The position numbers and the translations under genes were made by a program. DNA of 64,000 bases from Ceriagrion tenellum (lineage: Eukaryota > Arthropoda > Insecta > Odonata > Coenagrionidae): contig OY720633.1 in NCBI GenBank assembly GCA_963169105.1, positions 37,712,795-37,776,794 of the forward strand, in the 5' to 3' direction. Every line of letters begins with the position of its first letter. The stretch's first letter is position 1. Below the pieces are notes generated by a model. That model was not told the DNA's origin. It made no database searches and saw only the letters and a list, made by a program, of their open reading frames with translations. Positions 1 to 13,850 of the stretch are shown here, piece after piece.

Positions 1-2317
1 CTGCATGTCGCCACGACAACTATGTTCCGCTTCTGGTATTTCAAACAAAACTGTAGGTAACTGGACTCTACTGCGGATTGTGGGTCTGTTCTGTAATTAA
101 ACTGTGAGCTGCTGAACATTAAGCGCACTAAAGCCACTTTTCCAAATTACTTTTTCGATTCTAAGACATTCTTTTCCAACAATCATGAAATACGTAACTT
201 AGAAATTTTTTGCACTATAAAATACGCGTGTAAGAAAATGATAGGGATCTATCATGAAATTTGATCGAAATCCGTTATACTTAATGGGAGGTTTATTCTT
301 GTGTAAAATAACTTTTGGACGCGGTATTTTGATCTAAAAAGGTATAATCTGCAGCTTAAAGAGGAATGAATAAATTTCACATCGCGCCGGTTACCTAGGA
401 GTACATACATACCGGATATTCGAAATGTATTTCCAACAAAGATGGGAAAGGAGACATGTTCATCAATCACATGTAATTCAAGACAAACCGTCCCCGTGGG
501 GAAATTTCCACTCTAGCATCAAGAGCTTTTCTCCCCAACCTCTGCTCCGGGTTTAACACTGGTTCGACAGTGTGACGGAGCCCCGTAAATAATCTCCTGA
601 GATTGCAACTCGCATTCGCTTCCTGAAACCCTCGTAAGATTCCTAACCTCGGCAATAATGGTCTCCCAAGCACTGATTCCACTCTTTAATTGCGCGGCCG
701 CAATGATCTCTAACGACCACATTGAGACCGAGAGCGCCAGTGAAACTGCCTTCTCTTCCCACTCACTTCACGGCTATTCTCGCTTTTTCCAACGACTCAA
801 TATCACTTTCTTCCCCTTAGTTTTTCAGCCCAAGATGCTTTCTGCCCTCAGTTTTTCAACTAACAATATTTTTTTCATATTGAAACCCTAGGCAATCTAA
901 TCGGTATTTTGAAATTTCTCAATATCTAACGTGACATTGTTGATGGGAGAAATTGCTTCGTGCGTGTGAGGAAAGTCATTACCGAAGGAAAATAATCTGC
1001 ATTTTTACTTGAATAATGCCTCACTCATCACGACAAATCTACCGCAATTACTTAAAACAATTATCAGGGTTTACCGCGGAATATATATTATGTACATCAT
1101 CAACGGGTGGGCCTGATGCAATGTAACCTCGGTTGCCCGTAATTAATTTTCCTTGGAAAACCCAGTAATTGTTATAAACTATTCTATTACTCACGAGGAA
1201 TAATTTCATAAATACACCTCCATATATGTTTTCTCAATTAGAACATGGGGATGTCAAGGTAATTTCCGCAAACCATTCTCTTCAGGGATAGTCTTCAATA
1301 ACGTCATAATAAATGAAGATGAGTCTCTGTCTTCACGAAGACAGTGTAAAGAAAGCGCGGCAATTGAACAAAATTATGAACCTATGTAAACCATGACATC
1401 GATGCATAAAATCATTTTCACCGAGCATTATGCCATATAATTGCCTAGTAAAAGTATGTTAATTTTTTGTCTAATAAAGAAAAAAAGAAGCCTGTAATGT
1501 GTAGCCTGTTGATTTCTGAATGCCGAGCCATAAAAAAATAATGAGCAGATATTAGCATCTTGGGACAGTGGGGTGTGTAAAGACTTATTAATACTATACA
1601 TTACATTAGTTTGTTTTTGTAATAGATATGCTTGATGGAAATATTTTTTGCTTATTGAACAGTTGAATCGCCTCCAGATCACCTAATGAGCTGAGAAAAT
1701 AACTGTAGTGGTGAGGAGTTTGAGTATGAATGCGAGATTGGTCGTAAACGCCAGTCCTCTGGATTGCCACATAATAACTACGAAGTTGTGCGATAGTGGT
1801 GGTAACTCGGAGAGGAAGTAGTGTTGAGAATGCAATCCAGAGGTCTCTGGTAAACTCTAGCGGATCGACCATTGGGATTTCCAAACCAACTAACTAGTCG
1901 GGTTATCAGGGACTCACTGGGCAAAATAGAATGTAGATGAAAAGTTAAATGAAATTATTGCTCTGTTTCGAAAGAAGTACACCTTAAATGTTTAAGGAAA
2001 GGTCTTAGAAGATAAAGGCATACAAGTTTGGAAAATATCCAAAAGAAAAACATCATGTAGGAAACAATTGTGAAGCGTAAACTACACTGAAATAACAGAG
2101 ATGCATGCACAATGAGAATTATAAAGAGTTTTCCAAACAGAAATCGGGATGAAATCACACGGTTAGGTGAGTCAAGAGTGAAGTGGAGATACGGTGTGAA
2201 CCAGATTACGAATTTCTTGTATTTGATAATGACGATAAGGCCAACTGTCTAAAATGGCATCGTTGGAGCGGTATCTCTGGTGACACGTCGCTTCTTTAAC
2301 TTTCCGTGAATTTCTCC
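1..2317. other. No gene seen
   Basis: AT-rich sequence with only short accidental frames. No splice-supported coding stretch, transposon end or RNA gene was recognised. Confidence 0.5.
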
Positions 2318-2390
2318 TTGGAAGAGGACGCCTGAGTTAGAGCACTCGGCGCTATACCGTGGGACCCGGGTTCGCATTCGTCTATGCGAA
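2318..2390 (+). repeat. tRNA-like SINE head
   Basis: CTGAGTTAGAGCACTCGGC (A-box-like) is followed after about 20 nt by CCCGGGTTCGCATTCGT (B-box-like). It is too degenerate for a working tRNA. Only one copy was seen here. Confidence 0.35.
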
Positions 2391-4063
2391 TTATTTTTGA
2401 ATGTGGTAGATATTCATTAATTATAAACGTATATTGATATTATCCCGAACCTTTTCAGGTCATTGCCTGATTTTTCTTACTTTCCCCACACTTCGGCAGT
2501 AGAAATGCTGATGCTTATTCCAATGTATCATCGAAGCGCGCACTACACGTAATCACTCCTACGTATAAATGATGATCTCCGGAATCGAAAATTAAAGCAA
2601 ATGTGATGCATGGTACTAAATTTTAGTCACAGCCCGTAATGAATCCCTTTTTACTGCATCTTTAAATCTTTTGTAGGAAAGAGCTCTAACATCTTTACGC
2701 ATATCTCAAGAATTTTACAGGCTGAACTCGTCACACACGTTTCACATAAACCCAGCATTCACGTGTACCTTAGCACGCAACCTGTCTCCTCCGTCCTTAT
2801 CTTACGCTTGTGTTTGGGCTCCCATTCATGCCCGAGACGGGGCGAATCTCCTTATAACCGTCAGTTTTTCGAGTCTCGGTGAAAACTCGAGAATGTTTGC
2901 GTTAGACTGACTCGGAAGAGTCTATTTTACTGGGGAAGCTTGTGGCATCATACTGACTCAAACTAATCCATTTCCAAAGCCATGTTTACCCAGCTGCTTC
3001 AAAGCCTAGAGAAATACTAAACTGTGATCATATATTTTCGCTGTTCACAGTAAAATGTTTCCTTGAATGGCTGAACTTTCTTAAATGACTGAGTTCCATC
3101 TCCCTTTGGCTCCTCGCTTCGAGACCACCCTAGCTCTGACACGGGCATCAAGCCATCAACTTCTGCTCCCTCCGATCGATTCTTGCCCTTCCCCAATGAG
3201 TCACTTAGGCTCCCACCTCCTTCCCACCACCCAGCTACCAGTGGTCCCTCGGCAGACAACCAAAACAATGGCTCCATTTTATCTCTTCATCTCAGTCTTA
3301 GCGCTCGAAGGCGCACGCACCGGAAGGAGTGCCGGGCGATAGCAAGCCACGGGGAAATGGGGATGGGTGACGCGGCCGGTCCTTCAACCTTGGAGAATTC
3401 GTCGGGAGGAAGGAGCGGAGTGCGGCTAAGGTAGGTAAGGAGGTTAATTGAAAGCAGAAGTGGTGATTAGTAGAGACGCAGTAGTTTCTTCGACCGAGCA
3501 AACATATGCCCCTTAACGGCAACCTGTTTTTTGTCTTTTTAAGTTATATCTTCGGTATAATTGCCCGTCCCATTTAAATTGACCTGAGCCTTACAAAACT
3601 TCCAAATTCCACCGACAAATATTGAATTACGTAAATTATCACTTTTTAATAGTCTCTTTACGATATCCCCCTTGACTTGGCGTGAATAAAGGTAAATATT
3701 TTTACGAGAAATTTACTTGTTACAGTATTTTAAAAGATGAAATGAAATTTAATGTTATAATTACGTATGGTTTCTGAAATTTTCGTTAATATCTCATAAT
3801 TGACATTATACCGACTTTTATCATTTTGTTGCATCCCCAGTATTTCAGTATTTTCCAACGCTGTGTTTTTCATCACGGATTTCTGTCGAAGAGTCTCATA
3901 GTTTTCCTTAAATGTGCGCATATTTTCACTCTCCTTTTCGTTATTTTCTTACAATTGGATACTTACTGTGTTTTTGCTGAACATATATTTTATAATCATA
4001 CTTATGCATACAATATGCCGGAGAATAGCAAAGATGTTATATTTTCAACTTCGCCCCGATGAA
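2391..4063. other. No gene seen; C/T-rich patch
   Basis: 3,080-3,440 is richer in GC and pyrimidine and gives overlapping open frames on both strands. None shows a domain, signal peptide or consistent codon use, so I do not call a gene. Confidence 0.45.
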
Positions 4064-4065
4064 TA

Positions 4066-5000
4066 CCCTAGTAGCAAATAATATCTATGCAACATCTGTA
4101 CAATATCCGGAATATCCAACCATAACATCCATACAATATCCAAATTTCATCCAAAGACATTGTATGGATATCTATACAATATCCGAAGTTGCCGCCAGTT
4201 GCCATCCACACAATATCCAAGTCGGATATTCGCTGAAAAAAGGGTCCTTGTCAGCTATTTCATATCTTTTTGCTATAAATCTACTTTTGTGATTACATTT
4301 CCTCTTTTAAGATAAGTCACCAGTTTGAAAAAGTATTTCATTCCCTTGGGAAAGGATTAATTGAAGTAAAAACATTTATCTAAGTACAGCGTTTTGCATT
4401 GCAGTTTAAATTACTAAAAGGTTGATACTGATTGATGATTTACTATAGTAGTCACCTAAAGCACTTATAGTCACCAATGATCAGGTAGAATTACTCTTAT
4501 TGGCAAAAGTATTGTTAGATTAACTATACGTACATCATTTTTATTAACTAAAATTGAAAAGTTTTTGAATGACAGTAAAATGAATACTAAAATGAATTGG
4601 ACCCATTATAATTGGTAGCATTTCTACCTTATAAGGGAACAAACTGAATAATTGGAATGTTAGACGATCTCGAAACGTGCATTCTTAGAAATACATTTCC
4701 TTGGGTATTTTCTAACTCGCCACTCAGGAATCGATTATTGAAATATTAAGTCCAGAAACCAGCTTAGTGTCTAAAAAACACTTTCCGTAGAAAGGTGTTC
4801 AATCGCTTCAGATGTCCACGAAACGCGTTTATAAAGTATATATTCCTATGGTTTTTTCACCCTTCAACATTAGTGCAACTTTCTGTGGTTACTGGGTTAA
4901 TATCCATGTGATATCTATACAACATTAAATGTGGACATAATGCTTTTTGGATATTGGTAAACCTTTATGGATATTGTATAGATATTACTTGCTACTAGGG
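4066..5000. mobile_element. Non-autonomous DNA transposon with CCCTAGTAGCAA ends
   Basis: The ends are CCCTAGTAGCAAATAATATC and, on minus, CCCTAGTAGCAAGTAATATC, each next to TA (4,064-4,065 and 5,001-5,002). Many subterminal copies of a motif like ATACAATATCC occur in both orientations (4,090-4,230 and 4,900-4,990). The interior is AT-rich with no coding sequence. The superfamily is not resolved; the TA flank would fit Tc1/mariner-like elements. Confidence 0.65.
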
Positions 5001-5002
5001 TA

Positions 5003-8000
5003 TTTATTTCTTCTAAAAGAAACAGAAAATAATAAAAAATCACGTCTCATGTTTGCAGACACAGGTATACATTCATAAATACACTTTGTAAGCTTAAGAA
5101 CAAGGTACTTAAATATTAATTATTAATAAAAATTAATGATAGATGCTCTGTAGAGGTTTTTGGAAAAGACGCAGAACAATTGATTCTAGAATTTGATGAA
5201 GGCATCAAACATATCTACCTTTCTTCATTAAATTTTTAGTAAATTCAATCACAAACTTCATTATCCGAGGAAATATATCACATTTGATATAGTACAAATC
5301 AGAGTTAAATTATTCAAATACGTATAACCATGATGCTGGCAATTGAATGACGAATAATAATAAGTCAGGTCGAACAGTGCATTGGCATAATGATAAATAT
5401 TAAAAGACGTGGACAGATGCTTGTATTCTTGAGAGTTAACTATGGGGTCATAAATGATCTATCTGCTCAAACAGGACGGGGAGGAAAAGATGTTCAGTTT
5501 TAAGGTGTTTAATGGTGTTTTAAGGATACAGACTGTGAATTATGAAAAATATGATAACTGAATGAAAATGAGAAGATATAAAGCTCCAAAGCGAGACGCA
5601 CACAAAGGCACAAAGTAAATATGCAAGTTAGATGAAAGGGCAAGGGTATGGAATCCAAAGAGTCGGGGGTAAAAGGATTTAATACAGAATATGTTTCGGG
5701 GAAAAGGCAATATAGAGCAAGCGATTAGCATTTAGGTAGGTATAAAAAAGATACGTTTTCAAAGGACCTCTCTTAAGAAACAGAAATTCTTCAAAGTTGT
5801 TTATTTATTATAAATAGCGTCCTCCTATCGTACTTTTCGAAACTAACGCCATCCAAAAATTCTCTGTTGAACTTTATTCCACTGCCCACAGATGACCATC
5901 CGTGTGAACGTGACATGCATGATAAATTGAGAAACGAGGTAAATATTAAAATAGACGACTTCTGTTGATGATGATGATGAATCTGGTTGAAAATATCCTT
6001 TTGTGAATGAAATCATATAATTTGAGGAATTCGCAATTGTCAAGAGAAAACCAGAAAATTTTACCCTCACTTGTATTCTGTAATTCCCTACTTTTTTCTC
6101 TGAAAACTCATGCCCTAGATAAGGCACCCACATAACCTATAAATAGTTTATTTTGATATTGACTAGCATTCTACGGAAAGGCCTCATCTTCAAATAAGGC
6201 GCCTGAATATGACGGAGATACTGATGAAGTGAGTGGTTACTTAGTGAAAGATTACAACATTAAGCGTTATTCTTTACTAATATATAATTTTACGTATTTA
6301 TTCATATATTATTAATAATGCTTAAAGATGAATTATTATTAAAAACTAATGAATAGAAAAATACATCTACTAATGAATATTTTAAAGAAGAAAGTTCATA
6401 GGAAGAGATACCAGGAGGTAAGGGAACTCGCATTAGAACGTGGAGAGTGGAGGGCTGCAGCCAACCAATCTTAGGATTGAACCACCAATGACGAATGAAT
6501 GAATATTTACAGTGCTTTTATTGTATGTTTAAAGAGCTTTTTTTCGAAATCGAGGGAAATATATCAGTCACTACCTTCCTTGACTGCGTGACTGGAAAAA
6601 AAGAATTCATATCTACTCAGTAAAAGCAGAGATTTCTCTCTACATCCACCTCCGCTTCATTGGATTGATTTGAAAGATGCGTTACGCTTCGATGATAATA
6701 GCCAAAGTCAATCGGGAGAATTTTTATCGGCAAAAAAAATCTTCTCAGTAGGAAAGAAGTTGTGACTAAGCTCGCGTTTTACAGGAAACTTTTGATGAAT
6801 TTCGGCCGCGAGTCGAGGAACTCTTTTGGTCGTTGTGACGAAAGTGAAGGAACACCCATCGCAATTCGTTTGCAATTCATTATACATTTAGGTCACCGTG
6901 ATTATTTACCTCGCATTCAATTTTAAACATCTTAACTGTGGGGTAATTGACGTGAACTCGGCACACACGACTTCACTCCAGAGCCGTGTTTATCCTGACC
7001 ATTTCAATGCCTGAACCCGAAGCCTCCGTTCCCACCCTGGGTAAAGTCGCACAGGAACACCATTGAAAGTTCTTGAAAGGATTGCAAATTGTGGGACTTT
7101 TCCAAAACTATACCTACCTGTGTTGGAGTCCAGAGATAAACCCATGGCAACAGCAACTAACCGTTGAAAAAGCAGCTTATTGCGCAGGTTTTGTTTAAAA
7201 TAAAAAAATAAAAGAAGAAAAAAGGCCAGCGCTTTGGCACAAGTCATAATTGCGTAATATCTATTCAGCCATGATTGCTTGCAACGACAGTGGAGGCATA
7301 AAATAGTTGAAGTAATAATCTTTTATACATGCGCTTTTTACCGCAGTCTGTGAGCGAGCCGGAAATTGCATCATTGCGCGTGAAATTTTTCCATCCAATT
7401 TTTCCTTTTCTAGCCACGGCTATCTTAAATAGACCTTATATCCTAGTTTCACGGGTACAAAACAATTTTTGGTGTTATTTTGAATACAAAAGTGTGGTCG
7501 AAGCATTTACTCTGCACGACTCATTCAGTGTATGCTGTGATAGTTCTCTCTGGGTAAAGTCGCACTCAATGGAGAGCGCTTAAGAAAGATTACTATAAAA
7601 TTTCATGCGTCATGAGACACTTAAAATGCCTCCGCTTTGACTTAGTGATTCAAGATAAACACTTAAGTTATACATTTTCATGTTTTCAGTTTTAAAAACG
7701 GGGGGTTCCGTTGATGCATTGGGTGACGTATTTGATACCAAAATTACGATGCAAACTATGCAAATTATTCCACGGACATACATTCAATGACCACATTCGT
7801 CTAGCCATAGAAACCGACAGCAGCGACGTTCGCGTAGAACTACCGCATTTTGACTTTAATTGTGGCAGTATTTCGTTTATAATACAAATAAAAATAATTA
7901 GTTCATAAGATGCCTTTTTTTATTTTTTTCCCCATGACTCTTTGCATCCTATAAATAGCTTTAATTGAAAGCTTTAATATACTTTCTTGTTCCTATAGTC

Positions 8001-9261
8001 ATAGCAATCACCATGTGAGCCCATGTAAAAATCTTCATTTTCAAGGCTAAATTGCTGTAAAACTAGCCAAAAAATTGTATTTAATTTTCAGCTCATTTTA
8101 TAAGGGACCCAGAAGCTAGGACCACCTAAACGATGATACTTCGCATCGTTCGCGATGCAATATTATTATAGTAATGTGGTACTGCAATTTATACGCCGTG
8201 AAGATCAACTTCATCCTGCCTGTAGCTACTTCCATTTGTCATGAATCACTACAACCCTTCTCCCCCTACTCGATTTCTTATAATTGTTCCCACTTTGTTT
8301 CTTTTCCTAAGAAACCTTAGCATCGTCAGGGCTTGGTTCACTGCTGTGAGAAAATGCATTCCTGACAAAGAAATTCCCTCTCTGATTTAAAGATTATTCT
8401 TGGTAGTCGCATGTTGATGATCAAAATCATTCCTATGAAACTCATATATTGACTCTGCTTTGTTAACTCCTATTTGCAAGCGCCAACGTATTATTATCGC
8501 TTACTCCTCTGCCATAATTCATCGAAGTATGTAATCTACAAGGCAAAAAATGTGAAGCATTTGAACTTTTCAGAACAAGAGGGCGTTTATTGAATTACAT
8601 AAGTACGCAACGTTTTTTAGTGAAACTCGCGGGACGTCATCGAGTGGGTACCTTAATCGCAGACGTACCTCTCAACGATTAATCGTGTAAATACGTCCAA
8701 GTTTCGTTGACTCGTGGGCTTTCCTGGGAGGGGAGATAAGAACGCCCAACCGACTCGGATCTTTACTTTTCGGCGTTCCTCTCTCCGAGTTCGCAAACGG
8801 GTGGAATAGTGAGAGTGAAGTCCTCAAACCTTTCTGAGGGCGTACACATTTGAAAAGTGTACAGATCAGCCTGAAAGAAAGTTTGGTTGATGGCAGGATT
8901 GGCGAATTAGTATAATGGGAATGTCAAGTGTCATTAGTTACAGTAGGTGGTACGTACGTGATTTAGAATGTATTTTGGATCGCTCAGGGAGAGAGCAGAC
9001 ATGTATAAAATGTAAATAAATCCATCCATATTTGTAAAACACTGTTGATAAAAAGAAAAATTTAGCAGAGTTACTGATGAACTATGACAGGTGTGCAATG
9101 GAAGTCAAGCGATTTTAAGCCATTTCAGAATATACGGGAGTTTTCCTCTGAAACCGATGATACAATCAGAATACCTCGCCGCAATGGTCATTGGGATGAA
9201 GGGACTGATCGGTTTATGAGCAGTTGCAAGAATATTTAGTTATGGTATCAATACTTATGAG
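5003..9261. other. No gene seen apart from the 6.4-kb LINE scrap
   Basis: AT-rich intergenic DNA. A short GAT run lies at about 5,965-5,980. The frames at 5,843-6,133 and 6,990-7,247 are short and featureless. Confidence 0.5.
6392..6513 (+). mobile_element. LINE 3' end, TGAA-tailed family (fragment)
   Basis: This reads VHRKRYQEVRELALERGEW then RAAANQS and a stop, followed by CCAATGACGAATGAATGAA. This is the C-terminus and tail of the non-LTR family also present at 32.8, 38.8 and 50.5 kb. Everything upstream of the last 25 codons is missing. Confidence 0.65.
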
Positions 9262-9718
9262 AACCCTAAATTTATATATCACATAAATATATACGGGTTG
9301 CAAAAAACACTACTTTCTTAACTTATTTACCAATAGATAATAGCTTTGAATATTTGATTTTATCTTCCACCATCGGATAAAATTTATGAAAGCTTAGCGT
9401 ATGATTAATTGCTAATACAGATAATTATTAGTCTTTATGAGTAAAAAAACTGGTCATTTCACTCAAAACTATTCTTTTGTCAAGTAATAGTAAGTAGTAA
9501 AAAATAATAGTCAAAGTCTCCAAGCGATTCATTGCGCATCCGCCATGTTGGCTACGTATGTAACTCATAACTCCATGCCATGACTTAAAAAACCAATTTT
9601 GTCGAATGTTTATGCAACACTTATTGAATCGATGCTATGATTTATGGGTCCCATAAACTTATAGAATACATGTGTGTCGTTCCAGCAACTGGCCATTAGA
9701 CGCCTTTTTTCTCTCTCA
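9262..9718 (+). repeat. Dispersed repeat, copy 1 (about 450 bp)
   Basis: It aligns along its length with the inverted copy at 23,690-24,125. Shared blocks include GAGTAAAAAAACTGGTC, GTCTCCAAGCG, AACTCATAACTCCATGCCAT and GCAACTGGCCATTA. It has internal palindromic segments (CATAA and TTATG blocks) and no coding sequence. The class is unknown; a MITE or SINE-like element is possible. Confidence 0.7.
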
Positions 9719-12700
9719 TACTAAGTGACTGTAAGAGGACCATTGAAAATAAACCATTGATTGAAACACAAAGCAGTAAATTATTTACAATACGACCAAA
9801 TAATTAACTATAAAATTAAAATAACTTTGTTGTTATTACGCTTTATACCTGATTCTCTTATGGTGGCTAGCAGATTACAACGTATTTATAGATGTTTCAT
9901 CACCGATTTCAGAACCATGATGAGATCGTGAGGCTATTGAGCGGTGGATCTTGCGATGTATGCACCGCCTAATTGAAGTTCTTAAACTGTGTAGCGAAGC
10001 GGAAAGTGCATGTTTTCAATTTCACCTTTCTTATGTGGGTATAATTCAAACGGTTTGATTTATATCTGCTTAACCGTTCCAGCGTTCACACAGCCGGTCT
10101 CGCTGGCCAGCGCGGAATGCTCTTAGGTTAAGCGATTGGTGAGGGGTGGTGAACAGGAAATCAACATCTTTTTTTCACTTGGCATTTGATTGCAGAAGAA
10201 AATAAATTCCTAGATTCAAAATAAAAGTTTGCTTATATTTTCGCTGGTTTCATCGGCACGAGCGTGATTTTCGAATGTTTTACTACTCCTTAGCACTAGT
10301 TTTTCTAGTGACGACAGTTTTACAAGATTTAATTTTTTACAAGAAGTTTTACAAGATTGGACCTCATAGACAGCATAAGAGATATTTACTTGGTTTTTTC
10401 TTCGTGATATATTGTTACTTCTTCCAGCGTTGGAAAAAGACAAATCTCGTACCTTTTTTAACGTTTTATTCTTGCTTTGGAGAATGCATGAGCAAAGAGA
10501 TTCCACAAGGGCGATTCCATTAATTCCGTTCATAGGACCATACATTCCATACAGAGGACGATCGACTTTCCGGAGCAATGCAGAAACTCTGCGTTACCCC
10601 AGATTTTCGGTTTGTAACGGCGGTGGATCTGTCATCAAAATTATACATTCAATCCAAAGAGGAGTGACTGCAATCCACCTTTTTACCCTAGTTATTGTGC
10701 TGTTTCAAATCCTATTTTAGCCCAACTGTACATTGGTCCCTGTGTCGTCTTTATGTGGCTTTCCCTAGTATTATGTTCCTCGTAAGCACATAGAGTCAAA
10801 TATGTCCTATCCTTCCGGACTTAGTCTTCCTAATAGAGCTCCATACGGCTCTGAGCAAACTTCCTCCTTTCTGATCCTATCCCTCCATCTGATCAATAGC
10901 ATCCGTCTCCTGACTCCAAGTTTCGAAAGCCTCTGTTATCTCCTGGTACGGCTTTCCAATTGCCACGTCACTGAGCTATTAAGTGCGACACTCCGTCCTT
11001 TATGATTTCAGATACTGCTTCCTTTTTGGTTTGCGTATTTTCTTTTAACACAACAGCAGTTTTTTATCACGAATGCTACGTTGACTTGAGTAATTATCCG
11101 CTTGATGTTCGTTTACTTTTTACCATCCAATGTTATACACTTCCCAACGTAGGTGAAGGATGTAATTGTAATACCTCTTACTGTATATACCGCCTTTTGC
11201 TCCTCTTTTCTACATGAGAGGATTTGAGTTTTACTTCCGTTTATTTTTATGCTGTATTCTTGTAGCACATGGTCCGATATATTTAAGAATGCTTGCAGGT
11301 CGTATAATTGCTATGTTATGACTCCAATACCACCCATGGAATGTAAATATTGTCTCCACTCATCTTAGTTCCTTCCCAATGATTCCTATTTGTTTGAAAT
11401 ATTTGACTGTTTCCGCCAGGTTTATGTTGAAAAGTATAGGTGAAACTCTGCATCAATTTCTCACTCCTTCCTTCCATTTACCTTTTACTCATATACCATC
11501 CTTCATTCTCACCGTGGTGACTAGGTTCCTTCAGGATTCACAGGATTGAGAAAATTGTTAAATGCTGGAAAAATCATTGTTGGAAACTGGGATTGCTGGA
11601 AACCCCGGCTAGAAGCTCTTCAAGTCCTCTCTCTCATGACTATTTCTTTTCTAATCCTACGCCGTTCTTCACGGCACATAACGATTTTAGCAATATGCTT
11701 GATCCAAGTTCGATTAAGTCATTTTTTTGCATGCACAATTCAGCGGTAACAAAATCACGTTATGAACACCGTATTTTCATATCGCCCATTTCTATCGGAG
11801 GGGCATCCATGCGGAAACGGTAACCGGGCGGCCCTGGAAGTGGGCGGGCACTCCAAGTCCCGGCCCTGAGCGTTAATATCCTGACATCACCTCCGAAACC
11901 TTGAGATGGAGATGATTAATGTGACGGTTGCTTGAGAGTTGCGTCCCTCATCTCTCCCTCGCAGCGAGAGATGGAGTGGTGAGCGTCATCTAGAAGAGGA
12001 ATCTGGTTGATAAGCGTGGGAAAAATCATCCAGCTTCGATCACGACAAGGTTGAACACATAGAATGGCGCGGCGAAGATCTCTAACATGTCCAATTTCAA
12101 GAGATTTTTGCTCCATACAGGAAATGAAGTGTCTCGGATATTGAAACGCTATGAGCCATCGCGTCCTTTGACAAAGAGCGGCGATCGATGTTTCAAATGA
12201 TCACTGTGGTGTCATTATAATTCCGCTGGATTCTAATAGGTTGCACAAACTGAGAGAAAAGATTCTAGAGTGGGAATGGAAAGTGGTAGCGCTAGAGGTT
12301 CTCATATTTTTGGAGAGGCGAGCGAAAGCTAAATGTCGTTTGCTCGATCTAACCTTTCTCTGCCATTAGACTTCAGGCATGTTGCACATAGACTGACTAG
12401 GCATTTTTAATGTAATTCTTAATGACAGATTCCGGCCATACCTAATGGAACCTAGTTATTTTTAATGAATATGTTAGCTTAGTATTTTCCACACAATAAT
12501 TTATCACGGACCGTGATTTCTGCAATTTCCATAAATAATTATCTTTCAATAATCTTTCCTTCACCAAGCTAATAATAAGAATGAATTGTTGAAACCATAG
12601 GAGGTAACAATAATGTTGTAAGTACTAACCTATTATTTTCACTTCTCGTAGTTTTTTATTCTTAAGTGACAGTTTAAGTTTCATGACTAATTTCAATTTC

Positions 12701-12859
12701 AAATACTTTTGCCTTCAAATAATTAAAGTAAACTGTTGTTGAGTTTAATCAGATTGTCAAGAGAGACGCATACATATTTCCATCAGAAGTACATTAAAAT
12801 TAACAAAGTTGAATTAAATAGATATATGTCATGTCACATAACTTGAGTGACAAAAAAGG
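9719..12859. other. No host gene seen
   Basis: Outside the degraded LINE (10.74-11.42 kb) the open frames at 10,216-10,720 overlap on both strands with no recognisable motif. 11,820-11,880 is a short GC-rich patch of unknown nature. Confidence 0.45.
10740..11420 (-). mobile_element. Degraded LINE, post-RT region (minus)
   Basis: Reading minus from about 11,290 down, scattered frames give LQEYSIKINGSKT, then ITSFTYVGKCITLDGKK, then NIKRIITQVNVAFV, then RRRMLLIRWRDRIRKEE. These are the standard markers of the region after the LINE RT domain. Many stops and frame changes make it an old copy. Its family is close to, but not the same as, the TGAA-tailed one. Confidence 0.55.
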
Positions 12860-12941
12860 CGACTGCCGTAACAATACGTACCCAATAATTCCCTCTTCAT
12901 GTGCAACAATTGTGACTAAATAAAAAATAATGCGAAAATAT

Positions 12942-13778
12942 ATGTCTTACTTTTATTCCTTTCTCTCGTCCGAATCTCTATTGCCCCCGTTCCTCATCGC
13001 TGGAGTCCAAACACCCCTAGTCTCTCCTGTTTCTCCCCCTCTTCCTTTCGAGGATGGCACTATGAAGGAACTGCTGTAGACTCTCTTACAGCGAGTCAAC
13101 TCCATCTACGACGAACAGCGTTCCCTGAAGGACACCATCTCTTCCTGGGAGGTATCCGTAAGTGAGCACGCAAAGCCCATCGAGCTAATTAACTCCAACC
13201 TGGCAAAATTAAGCGATAGGCTGGATGAAATCGCAAGTGAAAACAAGGCTTTATCGGAAAAACTGTCGGATTTTGAAGTACGCTTAAACCAACTAGAACA
13301 GGAGCAATTGCGGAATGTGATAGAGATCAGAGGTATTGCCACTTCTGATGGAGAAATAGTTGACTCCCTAGTTATCAAGACGGGATTATCACTGGGAATT
13401 AAAGTTGATATCGGTGATATAGACAATGCCTTCCGCATTGGCAGTCGCGCAAATAGCAACCAGGATCGTGCAATCTTAGTTCGTATTGCACGGTCTCGCG
13501 TTGCCGAGGAATTTGTTCAGTTACGCAAAAGGAAAAGAAATTCGTTCCTGGAAGACTTACAAATGCCCCATTTACCATCCAATTCATCGAACCCCCCTAT
13601 CTATGTAAACAAATCCTTGACTCCCGTCAACAGGAAATTGTGCGCCATAGCCCGTAGCCTGAGAAAAGAAGGGGTCAAGTTCGTGTTGATAAGAAATGGG
13701 AAGGTGTATGTGAGAAAAAACGAATGCGCCGATCGAGTTCAGGTAAACAGTGAAGAAGATCTGCAGAGAGTTAAATAG
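12942..13778 (+). pseudogene. LINE ORF1, Baculo_FP-like RNA-binding protein (one nonsense codon)
   Basis: This is the first ORF of the full-length LINE. The frame opens at ATG 12,942 and runs to TAG 13,776-13,778, interrupted by one in-frame TAG at 13,077 (MKELL then stop). After the stop comes a long heptad-rich coiled coil (about 13,080-13,310; NSNLAKLSDRLDEIASENKA). Then a compact domain follows (IEIRGIATSDGEIVDS, then IGSRANSNQDRAILVRIA, and a C-terminus with YVNKSLTPVNRKL and VYVRKNE) that resembles the Baculo_FP/FP25K-like domain of arthropod LINE ORF1 proteins. Such proteins bind the element RNA. The family call is from recognition, not from a search. Confidence 0.75.
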
Positions 13779-13850
13779 GGCTTGTGTGCATGTTTAAACC
13801 CTGAAACTCACAACTTACCCGTGAGCACCAAAGCTAACGTCACACGTGAT

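Noticed and set aside
3085..3434. Two overlapping plus frames in a pyrimidine-rich patch
   Set aside because: Low-complexity composition and no recognisable protein features.
6222..6250. CTGATGA at 6,226 as a hammerhead core
   Set aside because: A GAAAG follows, but no stem II can be drawn and no inverted arm is nearby.
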